64,000 nucleotides of DNA from Knoellia sp. p5-6-4 (GTDB lineage Bacteria > Actinomycetota > Actinomycetes > Actinomycetales > Dermatophilaceae): assembly GCF_029222705.1 (NCBI RefSeq), contig NZ_JARGZF010000004.1, positions 1-64,000 of the forward strand, in the 5' to 3' direction. Below, in pieces: positions 53,030 through 64,000 of the stretch. The position numbers and the translations under genes were made by a program. Position 1 is the first letter of the stretch. Every line of letters starts with the position of its first letter. The notes under the pieces were generated by a model, which worked only from the letters and a program-made list of their open reading frames with translations, had not been told where the DNA came from and ran no database searches.

Positions 53030-54162
53030 GTGACCCTGACCCAGCGTGAGCGCGAGATCGTCGACCTGCTCCGCCTCGACCCGCTGCTCGACGCGGCCGC
53101 CCTGGCCGACCGGCTCGGCACGACGAAGGCGTCGGTGGCCGTGCACCTCTCGAACCTGGCGAAGAAGGGGGTCATCCTCGGCCGGGGCTACGTGCTGCGA
53201 CCGGACCGCCGGTCCGTCGTGGTGGTGGGTGGCGCCAACATGGACATCAAGGCGCACTCTCGCGAGCCGGTGGTGCTGCGGACCTCCAACCCCGGCGCAG
53301 CGGTGACCACCCCCGGTGGGGTCGGTCGCAACATCGCCGAGAACCTGGCGCGTCTCGGCTCGCCCACCCACCTGGTCGCCCCGGTCGGGCGTGACGCGTT
53401 CGGCGAGGATCTCGTCGCCGCAACGCGGGCGGCCGGCGTCGTGGTCGACCACATGGTCACCAGCGACCAGCCCACCGGCACCTACCTCGCCGTGATGGAT
53501 GCCGAGGGCGAGCTGCTCGTCGCGGTCTCCAACATGTCCTGCACCGACAGCCTCACCGTCCGGCAGCTCTCCGGGGCCCGCGACCTCGTCGCTCACTGTG
53601 ACCTGCTCGTGGTGGAGGGCAACATCCCCCCGGCGCCGGCCGTCTGGCTGCTCGACTACGCGGCTGCGTGCCGGGTGCCTGTCGTCGTCGACCCGGTCAG
53701 CGTCGCCAAGGCGGCGGCGCTGGCGCCTGCCCTGAGCCCCGAGCGGCCGCTGCTGGCGCTGACCCCCAACAAGGACGAGCTCGCCGCCATCGTCGGCCGC
53801 GCCGTTCCCCACACCGCCGCGAGCGTGGCGAAGGCGGCGCGTGAGGTGCACGACCTCGGCGTCCGCCACGTGTGGGTGCGGCGGGGCCTCGCCGGCAGCA
53901 CGCTCAGCTCCCTCGACGACGACGGCCGCGTCCACGTCATCCACCTGCCGGCACCGCGCACGCAGGCCGTCGACGTCACCGGCGCGGGCGACTCCATGAC
54001 CGCGGCGTTCGTCCACGCCCTGCTGCGCGGCGACTCCGCCGCCGACGCCGCCGCCTTCGGCCAGATGGCGGCGGCCCTCACCGTCGCAAGCCCCGACACC
54101 GTCCGCCCCGACATCAGCGCGCGCCTCGTCGACGCCGAGCTGCGCGCCGCGAAGGAGAACGC

Positions 54163-54166
<4 letters not shown>
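53030..54166 (+). CDS. psuK: PfkB-type pseudouridine kinase with N-terminal winged helix
   Basis: GTG 53030 (VTLTQREREIVDLLRLDPLL) gives 378 residues; ATG 52958 is an alternative. Residues 1-55 form a winged helix (AALADRLGTTKASVAVHLSN) as in YeiC-type kinases. The PfkB domain follows: VVVVGGANMDIKAHSREPV, TTPGGVGRNIAENLARLGSP and TQAVDVTGAGDSMTAAFVHA (catalytic Asp in GAGDS). With PsuG it degrades pseudouridine. It overlaps psuG by 4 nt. No Shine-Dalgarno precedes the GTG, so a leaderless mRNA is possible. Confidence 0.85.
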
Positions 54167-56488
<2,322 letters not shown>

Positions 56489-56517
56489 GCGCACGCGACA
56501 GGGCCGAAGAGCGCTCG

Positions 56518-57168
56518 ATGCCCACGAACAGCGGGGGACAGGGAGGCGCGCCGCGCAGGCCCGCGCGGCGCGCCTCCTCGGCACGCCCCGGCGCCAAGTC
56601 GGCGGCGTCCCGGCCCAGCCCCCGCACGGGCGGGACGCGGTCGTCGGCGCGGACCAGCGGGGCCCTGCGGCAGGCGGCAGCCGCCGCGCGCTCGGCAAAG
56701 GACCGCAAGGCCACCCGCTCGCTGCGGCGCATCCTGGTGCTGGCCTCGATCTTCGTGCTGCTCGCCATCACCCTCGTGCCCACCCTGCGCTCCTACCTGC
56801 GCCAGCAGGGCGACATCGACGCCATGCGCGAGCAGGTGGCCGGGCAGCGGGTGAAGGTCGAGCAGCTCCAGAAGGAGCAGGCCCGCTGGAACGACGACGC
56901 CTACGTCGAGCAGCAGGCCCGCGAGCGGCTGAAGTTCGTCAAGGTGGGCGACCGCTCCTACACCGTCATCGACGGCGACCCGGAGCAGCCCGAGACGCCC
57001 GGGGTGGCCGCTGCTCCGACGTCCAAGCAGGACAGCCCGTGGTACGGCCGGGTCTGGGAGTCCGCGAAGGTGGCCGACCGCGGAGCGCCCGACGCCGGCT
57101 CCCGCAGCCCTGCCACCACCCCCGGCACGACCCCCGACGCCCCCGCCCCGACACCGACGAAGCAGTAG
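56518..57168 (+). CDS. FtsB/DivIC-type septum formation initiator
   Basis: The 216-residue protein has an Arg/Pro/Ala-rich cytoplasmic stretch of about 70 residues and one membrane helix near 76-95 (ILVLASIFVLLAITLVPTLR). A short coiled coil (RVKVEQLQKEQARWNDDAYV) and the family end EQQARERLKFVKVGDRSYTV follow, then a Pro/Thr-rich tail. It belongs to the cell-division complex with FtsL and FtsQ. It lies between eno and DUF501, the conserved actinobacterial order. Confidence 0.88.
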   Translation: MPTNSGGQGGAPRRPARRASSARPGAKSAASRPSPRTGGTRSSARTSGALRQAAAAARSAKDRKATRSLRRILVLASIFVLLAITLVPTLRSYLRQQGDIDAMREQVAGQRVKVEQLQKEQARWNDDAYVEQQARERLKFVKVGDRSYTVIDGDPEQPETPGVAAAPTSKQDSPWYGRVWESAKVADRGAPDAGSRSPATTPGTTPDAPAPTPTKQ

Positions 57169-57174
57169 GACAGC

Positions 57175-57699
57175 ATGACCACCAGCCGCCCTGAGCCCCC
57201 CACCCAGGCGGACCTTGACGCCGTCCACGCCCAGCTCGGCCGGGTGCCCCGAGGGGTGGCCGCCGTCGCGCACCGCTGCCCCTGCGGTCAGCCCGACGTC
57301 CTGACGACGGAGCCGAGGCTGCCGGACGGCACGCCGTTCCCCACCACCTTCTACGCCACCTGCCCCAAGCTGACCGGCGCCATCAGCACCCTCGAGAACG
57401 GTGGGCTGATGCGCGAGATGACCGACCGCCTCGCAGAGGACGACGACCTCGCGGCCCGCTACGCCGCCGCCCACGAGGACTACCTGCGCCGCCGGTCGGC
57501 CCTGGGTGAGGTCTCCGAGATCGAGGGCATCTCCGCCGGTGGCATGCCCACCCGCGTGAAGTGCCTGCACGTGCTGGTGGCGCACTCCCTGGCTGCGGGT
57601 CCCGGCGTCAACCCCCTCGGCGACGAGGCCCTCGCGCTGCTCGGCGAGTGGTGGGCGGCGGGCTCGTGCGTGCCCGAGCAGCCCGAGGGGCAGGCGTGA
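57175..57699 (+). CDS. DUF501 family protein
   Basis: The 174-residue protein has the DUF501 pattern: VAAVAHRCPCGQPDVLTTEP, GTPFPTTFYATCPKLTGAIS, then EGISAGGMPTRVKCLHVLVAHSL and PGVNPLGDEALALLGEWWA. Conserved Cys residues (HRCPCG, ATCP, KCLH) hint at a metal site. The function is unknown. It overlaps ppx by 4 nt and follows the division gene by 6 nt. Confidence 0.88.
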   Translation: MTTSRPEPPTQADLDAVHAQLGRVPRGVAAVAHRCPCGQPDVLTTEPRLPDGTPFPTTFYATCPKLTGAISTLENGGLMREMTDRLAEDDDLAARYAAAHEDYLRRRSALGEVSEIEGISAGGMPTRVKCLHVLVAHSLAAGPGVNPLGDEALALLGEWWAAGSCVPEQPEGQA

Positions 57700-58643
57700 C
57701 CCGCGTCGGCGCCGTCGACTGCGGCACCAACTCGATCCGCCTCCTGATCGCCGACGTCGACGCCGCAGCGGGCAAGCTCACCGACGTGGTCCGCCGCATG
57801 GAGGTGGTGCGGCTCGGCTACGGGGTCGACCGCACCGGGGTCATCGACCCCGAGGCCATGCGGCGCACCGTCGCGATGGCCGCCGAGTATGCCGCCCAGT
57901 GCCGGGAGGAGGGCGCGCAGGCCGTGCGCTTCGTGGCGACGTCGGCCTCGCGGGACGCCGGGAACGCGGACGAGTTCGTGGCCGGGGTGCGCGAGGCGTT
58001 CTCCCACTTCGGCACCTCGCCCGAGGTCATCTCGGGCGCCGAGGAGGCAGCCCTGTCGTTCCGGGGCGCCACCGGCGAGCTGCGTGCCCTCGGCATCGAG
58101 GGACCCAGCCTGGTCGTCGACCTCGGTGGCGGCTCGACCGAGTTCGTGCGCGGCACCGACCACGTCGAGGCGGCGTGCTCGGTCGACATCGGCTGCGTGC
58201 GGATGACCGAGCGGCACCTGCGTAGCGACCCACCCACCGCCGAGGAGATCGCGGCCGCCACGCGTGACATCGACGCGGCGATCGACGCCGCTGCCGAGGC
58301 CGTCGACTTCCGGGGGGTGACCGCCCTGGTCGGCCTCGCCGGCAGCATCACCACGGTGACCGCGCACGCCCTGGGCCTGCCCGCCTACGACGCCTCGCGC
58401 ATCCACCTCACGACGCTGGCACCCGAGGCGGTGCTCGCGGCCTGCGAGTCACTGCTGCACCTGAGCCGCGCCGACCGCGCCGCCCTGCCCTTCATGCACC
58501 CCGGTCGCGTCGACGTCATCGGCGCCGGCGCCCTGGTGTGGCACGAGGTCGTGCAGCGGGTGGCGGCCGCGTCAGGCACCACCACGGTCATCACCTCCGA
58601 GCACGACATCCTCGACGGCATCGCCTTCTCCTGCGCCGACTGA
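57696..58643 (+). CDS. ppx: Ppx/GppA family phosphatase (exopolyphosphatase)
   Basis: GTG 57696 lies in the GTGA overlap and gives 315 residues, the short actinobacterial form. ASKHA-fold motifs: VGAVDCGTNSIRLLIADVDA, FVATSASRDAGNADEFVAGV, VISGAEEAALSFRGATGELR and LVVDLGGGSTEFVRGTDHVE. It hydrolyses polyphosphate or pppGpp. ALVGLAGSITTVTAHALGLP is also well conserved. It closes the eno-ftsB-DUF501-ppx operon. Confidence 0.92.
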   Translation: MTRVGAVDCGTNSIRLLIADVDAAAGKLTDVVRRMEVVRLGYGVDRTGVIDPEAMRRTVAMAAEYAAQCREEGAQAVRFVATSASRDAGNADEFVAGVREAFSHFGTSPEVISGAEEAALSFRGATGELRALGIEGPSLVVDLGGGSTEFVRGTDHVEAACSVDIGCVRMTERHLRSDPPTAEEIAAATRDIDAAIDAAAEAVDFRGVTALVGLAGSITTVTAHALGLPAYDASRIHLTTLAPEAVLAACESLLHLSRADRAALPFMHPGRVDVIGAGALVWHEVVQRVAAASGTTTVITSEHDILDGIAFSCAD

Positions 58644-58649
58644 CGTCGC

Positions 58650-59330
58650 TCACCGCGCGAGGGCGGCGAGCCCGCGCCACACCCCGGCCATGACGAGGTC
58701 GGTGGCGTCCTGGGCGGTGACCCCGGGGCGGCCGAGGCTCCAGACCGCCACCCGCTCGCAGGCCCCGATGACGACCTCGGAGTAGCCCTCGAGCAGCTCG
58801 GCGGGGACGCCGTCGAGGCCGGGCACGCGACCGAGCGCCTCGGCGACCACGGCCGACTGCTGGGTGCGGATCCGCTCGATGTCGCTGCTGGCGGAGGCCG
58901 CCACCGCGGCTTCCTGCTGGATCAGGGCGAAGGCCGACGCGTGCTCGTCGATGAAGTCGAAGAAGGCGCGGATGCCGCTCTCGAAGACCGCCTCGAGCGG
59001 CGCGTCCTCGGGCACGGCCTCCCACGCGGCGACCGTCGCCTCACGCAGTTGCGCCCGCGCCCGGTCGACACAGGCCGAGAGCAGGCCCTCCTTGGAGCCG
59101 AAGTAGCCGTAGATGAGCGGCTTGGTCACCCCGACCCGCTCGGCGACCTCCTCCATCGTGGTGGCCTGGTAGCCGCGCTCGGCGAACACGGCCTCCGCCA
59201 CGGTGAGGATCTGCTCCTCCCGCTGGGCCCGCGGCATACGGGCCCCGCGGCCAACTCGGCCAGCGCGACCGGCACGGGTCGCCGCCGGGGCGACCGGGGC
59301 GGCGCTGTCGGGCACGGCGGGCTGGCTCAC
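58650..59330 (-). CDS. TetR family transcriptional regulator
   Basis: The 226-residue protein has a ~35-residue Ala/Arg-rich lead. The TetR helix-turn-helix follows (REEQILTVAEAVFAERGYQA, TTMEEVAERVGVTKPLIYGY, FGSKEGLLSACVDRARAQL). The C-terminal ligand domain is all helical. It diverges from the monooxygenase gene, with two inverted repeats in the 54-nt spacer that are its likely sites. Confidence 0.9.
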   Translation of the reverse strand: MSQPAVPDSAAPVAPAATRAGRAGRVGRGARMPRAQREEQILTVAEAVFAERGYQATTMEEVAERVGVTKPLIYGYFGSKEGLLSACVDRARAQLREATVAAWEAVPEDAPLEAVFESGIRAFFDFIDEHASAFALIQQEAAVAASASSDIERIRTQQSAVVAEALGRVPGLDGVPAELLEGYSEVVIGACERVAVWSLGRPGVTAQDATDLVMAGVWRGLAALAR

Positions 59331-59342
59331 GCGGCCGATGCT

Positions 59343-59376
59343 ACCGGTACCGCCGGTAACTTACTGCTGGTAAGTT
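59343..59376. promoter_or_regulatory. Paired TetR-type operators
   Basis: AACTTAC-TGCTG-GTAAGTT (59358-59376) is a perfect inverted repeat. ACCGG-TACCG-CCGGT (59343-59357) is a second one directly beside it. Both have 5-nt centres. They fill the spacer between the divergent TetR and monooxygenase genes. Confidence 0.75.
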
Positions 59377-59384
59377 CTGCGCCC

Positions 59385-60871
59385 ATGGAGCCGGAGACCC
59401 CGCCCGCGCCACACCACCGCGTCGCCGTCGTCGGCACCGGGTTCTCGGGCCTGGGCATGGCGGTCAGGCTGGCCGAGCGCGGGGAGGACTTCGTCGTCCT
59501 CGAGAAGGCCGGCGAGGTGGGCGGCACCTGGCGCGAGAACCGCTACCCCGGATGCGCGTGCGACGTCCCCTCGCGGCTGTACTCCTTCTCCTTCGATCTC
59601 AAGCCCGACTGGAGCCGGGACTTCGCCACGGCGGGGGAGATCTGGGACTACCTGCGTGAGGTCACCGACCGGCGCGGCCTGCGTAGGCACATCGCCTTCG
59701 GCGCCGACCTCGTCTGCGCCGAGTGGGACGACACATCCCGGCGCTGGTCGCTCCGGGCCGCGGACGGCCGCGAGTGGACCGCCGACGCCCTCGTGCTCGG
59801 TGTCGGTGCCCTGCACGAGCCGCGCCTGCCCGACGTCGAGGGCCTCGAGGGCTTCGGTGGCCCGGTGCTGCACTCGGCTCGCTGGCCCGAGGACGACGGC
59901 CTCGACGGACGCCGGGTCGCCGTGGTCGGCACGGGCGCGAGCGCGGTGCAGATGGTGCCCGAGCTGGCCACCCGGGTCTCCGAGCTGACCGTCTTCCAGC
60001 GCACCCCGGCGTGGATCCTGCCGAAGAGCGACCGGCCCTGGAGCGCGCGTCGCCAGCGGCTGTTCCGCCGGTGGCCGGCCCTGCAGCGGGCGGTGCGCTG
60101 GGCCACGTTCTGGGAACTCGAGGCCCGCGTGCCGCTGTTCACCCGCTACCCGGCCGTGGCCCGACTCGCCCAACGGCTGGCGTTGCGAAACCTCCACCGA
60201 GCGGTCAGGGACCCGGAGGTCCGCCGCGGGCTCACGCCCCGCTACACGCTGGGCTGCAAGCGGGTACTGCTCTCCAACGACTACTGGCCGGCCTTCGAGC
60301 GCGTCAACGTCCACCTCGTGACCGAGCGGATCACGCGGGTCGAGCCGGGTGCGGTCGTCACGGCTGCTGGCGTGCGCCACGAGGTCGACGCCCTGGTGCT
60401 GGGCACGGGCTTCGACGTCACCGGCTCGTTCGAGCGGCTCGACGTCCGCGGGCCGGGCGGCCGCAGCCTGGCGGAGTCGTGGTCCGGTGGCATGCACACC
60501 CACCTCGGCATCACGGTCGCGGGCTTCCCCGAGCTCTACCTTCTCCTCGGGCCCAACACCGGCCTCGGCCACAACTCGGTGGTGCTCATGATCGAGGCGG
60601 CGACACGCTACGTGCTCGAGTGCCTCGACCGCGGTCGTTCCGGCCCCAGCGTCACCACGGTGGACGCGCAGCGCCGGTTCATGGAGGAGGTGCGGCGGCG
60701 CAGCCGGCGCACCGTCTGGGCCACGGGCTGCCGCAGCTGGTACCTCGACCGGTTCGGCAACAACACGACGCTGTGGCCGGGCTCGGTCGTGGGCTACTGG
60801 TGGCGCACGCGCCGCGTCGACGACGCGGCGTTCGAGCCGGTGAGGCAGCGAGAGCTCGTGGAGGAGAACGC

Positions 60872-60875
<4 letters not shown>
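59385..60875 (+). CDS. Flavin-containing (Baeyer-Villiger-type) monooxygenase
   Basis: ATG 59385 gives 496 residues. Motifs: RVAVVGTGFSGLGMAVRLAE (FAD Rossmann), EVGGTWRENRYPGCACDVPS, the Baeyer-Villiger fingerprint FGGPVLHSARWP (FxGxxxHxxxWP), and the second Rossmann VAVVGTGASAVQMVPEL. HNSVVLMIEAATRYVLECLD and a Trp-rich tail complete it. It oxidises ketones or related carbonyl compounds using NADPH and O2; the substrate is unknown. It is coupled to the SDR downstream and is probably TetR-controlled. Confidence 0.9.
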
Positions 60876-61703
<828 letters not shown>

Positions 61704-62960
61704 CTAGTTGTACGGGCTCGTCAGGCAGGTCTCACGGGGGAACGGCGTGCCGTTGCTCGGGTGCGGCGTGATGGTCACGACGGTGCGGGTGGCGCACGGG
61801 GTCGTCGGCTGCACGGGAGGTGTCGGCTGGGCGGGCGTCGTCCTGGAGGAGCGTGGGGGCGTGGGCGTCGGGTCCAGCGGTGTGAACAGCTCGTCGGGGT
61901 CGGGGGCCGGCGGAGTCCCCGCGGTGCGGCTGAGGTCGTCGTCGGTCCGTCGGGTCCAGGTTCCGTCTCCTTCGCGCAGGAGCAGCCCCGCCCGCCCCGA
62001 GGCGACGGCCACGACGGGACCGCGCGGGGTGTCGAGGACGGAGATGTCTCTCGGAGCCACGGGGAGCGGCTCGTCGTCGCACGTGTCACCACCCGCCTGG
62101 CGCACCTGCTCCAGCTCTGCCCCCGGCATCCGGTAGTCGGTGGTCCACGTGGTTCCACCGTCGGTCGTGGCCTCGACCCACGGTTCACGGGTTCCGGGGT
62201 GGCGCCGCCAGCAGCGCTGGGGCTGCGCGGTCGAGCACGTCTCCTCGAGGGACGGACCGAGGTCGGACACCCGGGCCTGGTCCACGCCACTCAGGCGGCT
62301 CAGCCGGCCATCGGTGTCGATGGAGACGCTCCGGTAGCTCAGGGAGACGACGAGGCGGTTCTCCGCACCGGCGGGTGGGCCGCTGAAGTCACCCCGGACC
62401 ACCCCCACGTCCCGCAGGCCCTCGGGTGTGTGACAGGGGGAGGTGGCGGCGGTGGCCACCACGGCGAAGGGGAGCGCGAGGGAGCCCAGGGCGAGTCCCA
62501 GGCTGTGACGGCCGGGTGACGTGGGCCGCCGCAGGGCCCCCGCCACCCAGGCTGCGAGGAGGAGGGCGGGGAGGGCGGCCAGGTCGGTGGGATCGCGCAG
62601 GATCCGCGTCGGCCAGAGCAGTGACCAGAGCGCGTTCGCCGCGTCGACGCCACCCTCTGTGGTCTTCACGAGCACGAACCCGACGCCGGTCGCGACGAGG
62701 GAGACCCCCGCGGGCCGCGGCACCCGCAGCAGCGCGAGGCCCACGGCCAGCAGTGGCGGGACCACCACCAGCCCGGCCACGTCGCTCAGCTTGCCCGTGA
62801 CCACGCCCGGGGCCGCCTGCTTGAGCACGTGGTCGTTGAGCGCGAGCACGGCCAGCGCGAGCAGGGTCGGGGGCGCGCCGAGCCACCTCAGCGCCCGGCG
62901 AGTCTCATCCGCAGACGGGCGACTGCCCCCACCCCCGTGTGTGCCCACGACGAGGATCAT
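61704..62960 (-). CDS. Membrane protein with C-terminal extracellular domain, unknown
   Basis: ATG 62960 (MILVVGTHGGGGSRPSADET) gives 418 residues. There are four to five hydrophobic segments, including LGAPPTLLALAVLALNDHVL, KLSDVAGLVVVPPLLAVGLA, PAGVSLVATGVGFVLVKTTE and LALGSLALPFAVVATAATS. About 230 residues of likely extracellular sequence follow, with Cys (ETCSTAQPQRCW, DTCDDEPLP), WVEATTDGGTTWTTDYRMPG and a Pro/Thr-rich stalk. The TTDGGTTW phrase recalls BNR/sialidase-type repeats. The function is unknown. Confidence 0.7.
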   Translation of the reverse strand: MILVVGTHGGGGSRPSADETRRALRWLGAPPTLLALAVLALNDHVLKQAAPGVVTGKLSDVAGLVVVPPLLAVGLALLRVPRPAGVSLVATGVGFVLVKTTEGGVDAANALWSLLWPTRILRDPTDLAALPALLLAAWVAGALRRPTSPGRHSLGLALGSLALPFAVVATAATSPCHTPEGLRDVGVVRGDFSGPPAGAENRLVVSLSYRSVSIDTDGRLSRLSGVDQARVSDLGPSLEETCSTAQPQRCWRRHPGTREPWVEATTDGGTTWTTDYRMPGAELEQVRQAGGDTCDDEPLPVAPRDISVLDTPRGPVVAVASGRAGLLLREGDGTWTRRTDDDLSRTAGTPPAPDPDELFTPLDPTPTPPRSSRTTPAQPTPPVQPTTPCATRTVVTITPHPSNGTPFPRETCLTSPYN

Positions 62961-63035
62961 GGCGGCTCGAGGTCTCGCGGCGGCGGCTTTTTCACAACGC
63001 TGCGGCACCGGTCGTGGCGGACCTACCATGCGGAT

Positions 63036-63332
63036 ATGGCCCTCGCCGCCACGAGCTGGTCGCCCCGGCCGCTCCCGGCACGCACCCCTGCGCCCCCGGG
63101 GCGCGCTGCTCCTGCGCTCGGTCGCGCGGTGCCTGCGGCCGCGGTTGCGGCGCTCGCGGCGCCTCTGACGGCCGCCGTGCTGATGCTGCTCGCCGCCGGC
63201 TCGCCGTCGGCGACCACCACCGAGCCGGAGCCTGCCCCCGTGCCGACGACGACCATCGTGCCGACCCCGGGCAGGGAGCCGGCCCCCGTGCCGACCGCGT
63301 CGCTGTCTGGGGTGGAGGCGGTCGCCCCCTAG
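63036..63332 (+). CDS. Possible small secreted or membrane-anchored protein
   Basis: ATG 63036 opens a 98-codon frame with Arg/Pro-rich start, one hydrophobic stretch at about residues 30-52 (VPAAAVAALAAPLTAAVLML) and a Pro/Thr-rich tail. It has no homology I recognise. It fills the gap between the minus-strand membrane gene and the tRNA. High G+C makes long chance frames common here, so it may be spurious. Confidence 0.35.
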   Translation: MALAATSWSPRPLPARTPAPPGRAAPALGRAVPAAAVAALAAPLTAAVLMLLAAGSPSATTTEPEPAPVPTTTIVPTPGREPAPVPTASLSGVEAVAP

Positions 63333-63342
63333 GCTTGCGCCT

Positions 63343-63416
63343 GTCCCCGTGGCCCAACTGGCAGAGGCAGGCGACTTAAAATCGCTGTGTTGCGGGTTCG
63401 ACTCCCGTCGGGGGCA
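63343..63416 (+). tRNA. tRNA-Leu (anticodon UAA), short variable arm
   Basis: The acceptor arms GTCCCCG and CGGGGGC enclose a D-arm (GCC...GGC with TGG in the loop). The anticodon stem GGCGA/TCGCT has loop CTTAAAA, giving anticodon TAA. A 5-nt variable region follows, then the T-arm GCGGG-TTCGACT-CCCGT, and discriminator A. CCA is not encoded. UAA reads UUA (Leu). Normal bacterial tRNA-Leu has a long variable arm, which is missing here. The total length is 74 nt. Confidence 0.85.
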
Positions 63417-63507
63417 CGAGGGTCTCGGGAACATTTGTCAGGTCCCGAGCAATTACTGTGTGTGAGACGGCCCCAGCAGGCCGACCAAGCCCCCAAGGAG
63501 GGACTTC

Positions 63508-64000
63508 ATGGCCAGTAACCCGGTGTTCAACCGGATCGAGCGCGAGGCCGAGCAGGGCTACGCCGGCTTCCGTGACCGCGGACCCCAGCCGCCGCAGCCC
63601 GCGGCGCCTGCGCCGTCGTGGGGCCAGCCCACGATGAGCGACCAGCAGCTCCAGGAGATGTACAACCAGCCGCCGGCCAGCGCGGTGCAGGCCGGCCGGG
63701 TCACCCTCGACGACGTGGTCATGAAGACCGCCGGGCTCTTCGTCCTGCTGCTCGTCTTCGCGGGCGTCGGCTGGGCGCTCGCGCCGCAGTTCGGACCCGT
63801 CATCGTGCTGGGCGGCATCGCCCTCACCCTCGTGCTGGGCCTGGTCATCGCCTTCAAGAAGACCGTCAGCGTGCCCCTCATCGTCGGCTACGCCGTCGTC
63901 GAGGGCCTGCTCGTGGGCGCCGTCAGCGCTGTCTACGCCGACTTCTACGAGGGGATCGTCACCCAGGCGGTGCTGGCCACCCTGTCCGTCTTCGCGGGCA
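63508..64000 (+). CDS. Bax inhibitor-1/YccA family membrane protein (partial)
   Basis: ATG 63508 follows AAGGAGGG. The visible 164 codons encode a soluble lead (MASNPVFNRIEREAEQGYAG, then a Pro-rich part). The membrane part begins VTLDDVVMKTAGLFVLLLVF, with helices at VIVLGGIALTLVLGLVIAF and VPLIVGYAVVEGLLVGAVSA. VYADFYEGIVTQAVLATLSV follows. This is the Bax inhibitor-1/YccA pattern; such proteins form calcium-leak channels or protect against stress. It continues beyond the window. Confidence 0.88.
   Translation, partial: MASNPVFNRIEREAEQGYAGFRDRGPQPPQPAAPAPSWGQPTMSDQQLQEMYNQPPASAVQAGRVTLDDVVMKTAGLFVLLLVFAGVGWALAPQFGPVIVLGGIALTLVLGLVIAFKKTVSVPLIVGYAVVEGLLVGAVSAVYADFYEGIVTQAVLATLSVFAG

Overview
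The window is high-G+C actinobacterial DNA. Evidence: many GTG starts, 4-nt ATGA/GTGA gene overlaps, and the actinobacterial housekeeping order glmU-prs-rplY-pth-(...)-mfd-(SurA-like)-mazG-eno-ftsB/divIC-DUF501-ppx. A member of the Intrasporangiaceae or a nearby micrococcalean family is my best guess from gene order and protein style; I have no marker that proves it.

Region 1 (about 1-13,700) is accessory DNA with lower coding density. It holds a series of small unrelated genes: SnoaL-like, MOSC, DUF1990, SRPBCC, DinB-like, two methyltransferases, lipoproteins and small membrane proteins. Most are on the minus strand. A degenerate repeat of about 35-40 bp, with core GCGGCATGTCCGGACG, lies next to the 3' end of almost every gene between about 1.07 and 9.8 kb, with weaker copies near 12.3 and 12.9 kb. 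The layout resembles a gene-cassette array. One of the genes is a tyrosine recombinase with a premature stop. Several other genes here are also broken: MOSC (TGA at an expected Trp), DUF1990 (1-nt frameshift), an unknown gene (TAG), a transposase relic and a truncated membrane gene.

Region 2 (13.8-17.0 kb) holds a DUF1801 protein, an M23-like peptidase, an antibiotic-type nucleotidyltransferase and a PepSY protein. Region 3 (17.2-22.8 kb) is glmU-prs, a CGNR regulator diverging from an EamA transporter, then rplY and pth.

Region 4 (23.1-46.9 kb) is a large locus for making and exporting a probably sulfated exopolysaccharide. It sits between pth and mfd, which are close neighbours in many actinobacteria. 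It encodes a priming polyprenyl glycosylphosphotransferase, two GT4 glycosyltransferases, a Wzz-like protein, a Wzx-like flippase and an O-antigen-ligase/Wzy-like protein. It also encodes a glycosidase-like lipoprotein, a secreted beta-propeller-repeat protein and five sulfotransferases. A full PAPS supply and recycling set is included: CysD, CysN, an APS kinase with an extra N-terminal domain, CysQ, and a TauE/SafE transporter. No PAPS reductase is present, so the PAPS is most simply explained as sulfate donor for the five sulfotransferases.

Region 5 (47.2-58.6 kb) is mfd, a SurA-like lipoprotein, mazG, a pseudouridine catabolism pair (psuK-psuG) diverging from a 2'-5' RNA ligase-like gene, eno, ftsB/divIC, DUF501 and ppx. 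Region 6 (58.6-64.0 kb) is a TetR regulator diverging from a Baeyer-Villiger-type monooxygenase and a frameshifted SDR, then a membrane protein, an unusual short tRNA-Leu(UAA), and the start of a Bax inhibitor-1/YccA family gene that runs off the end.
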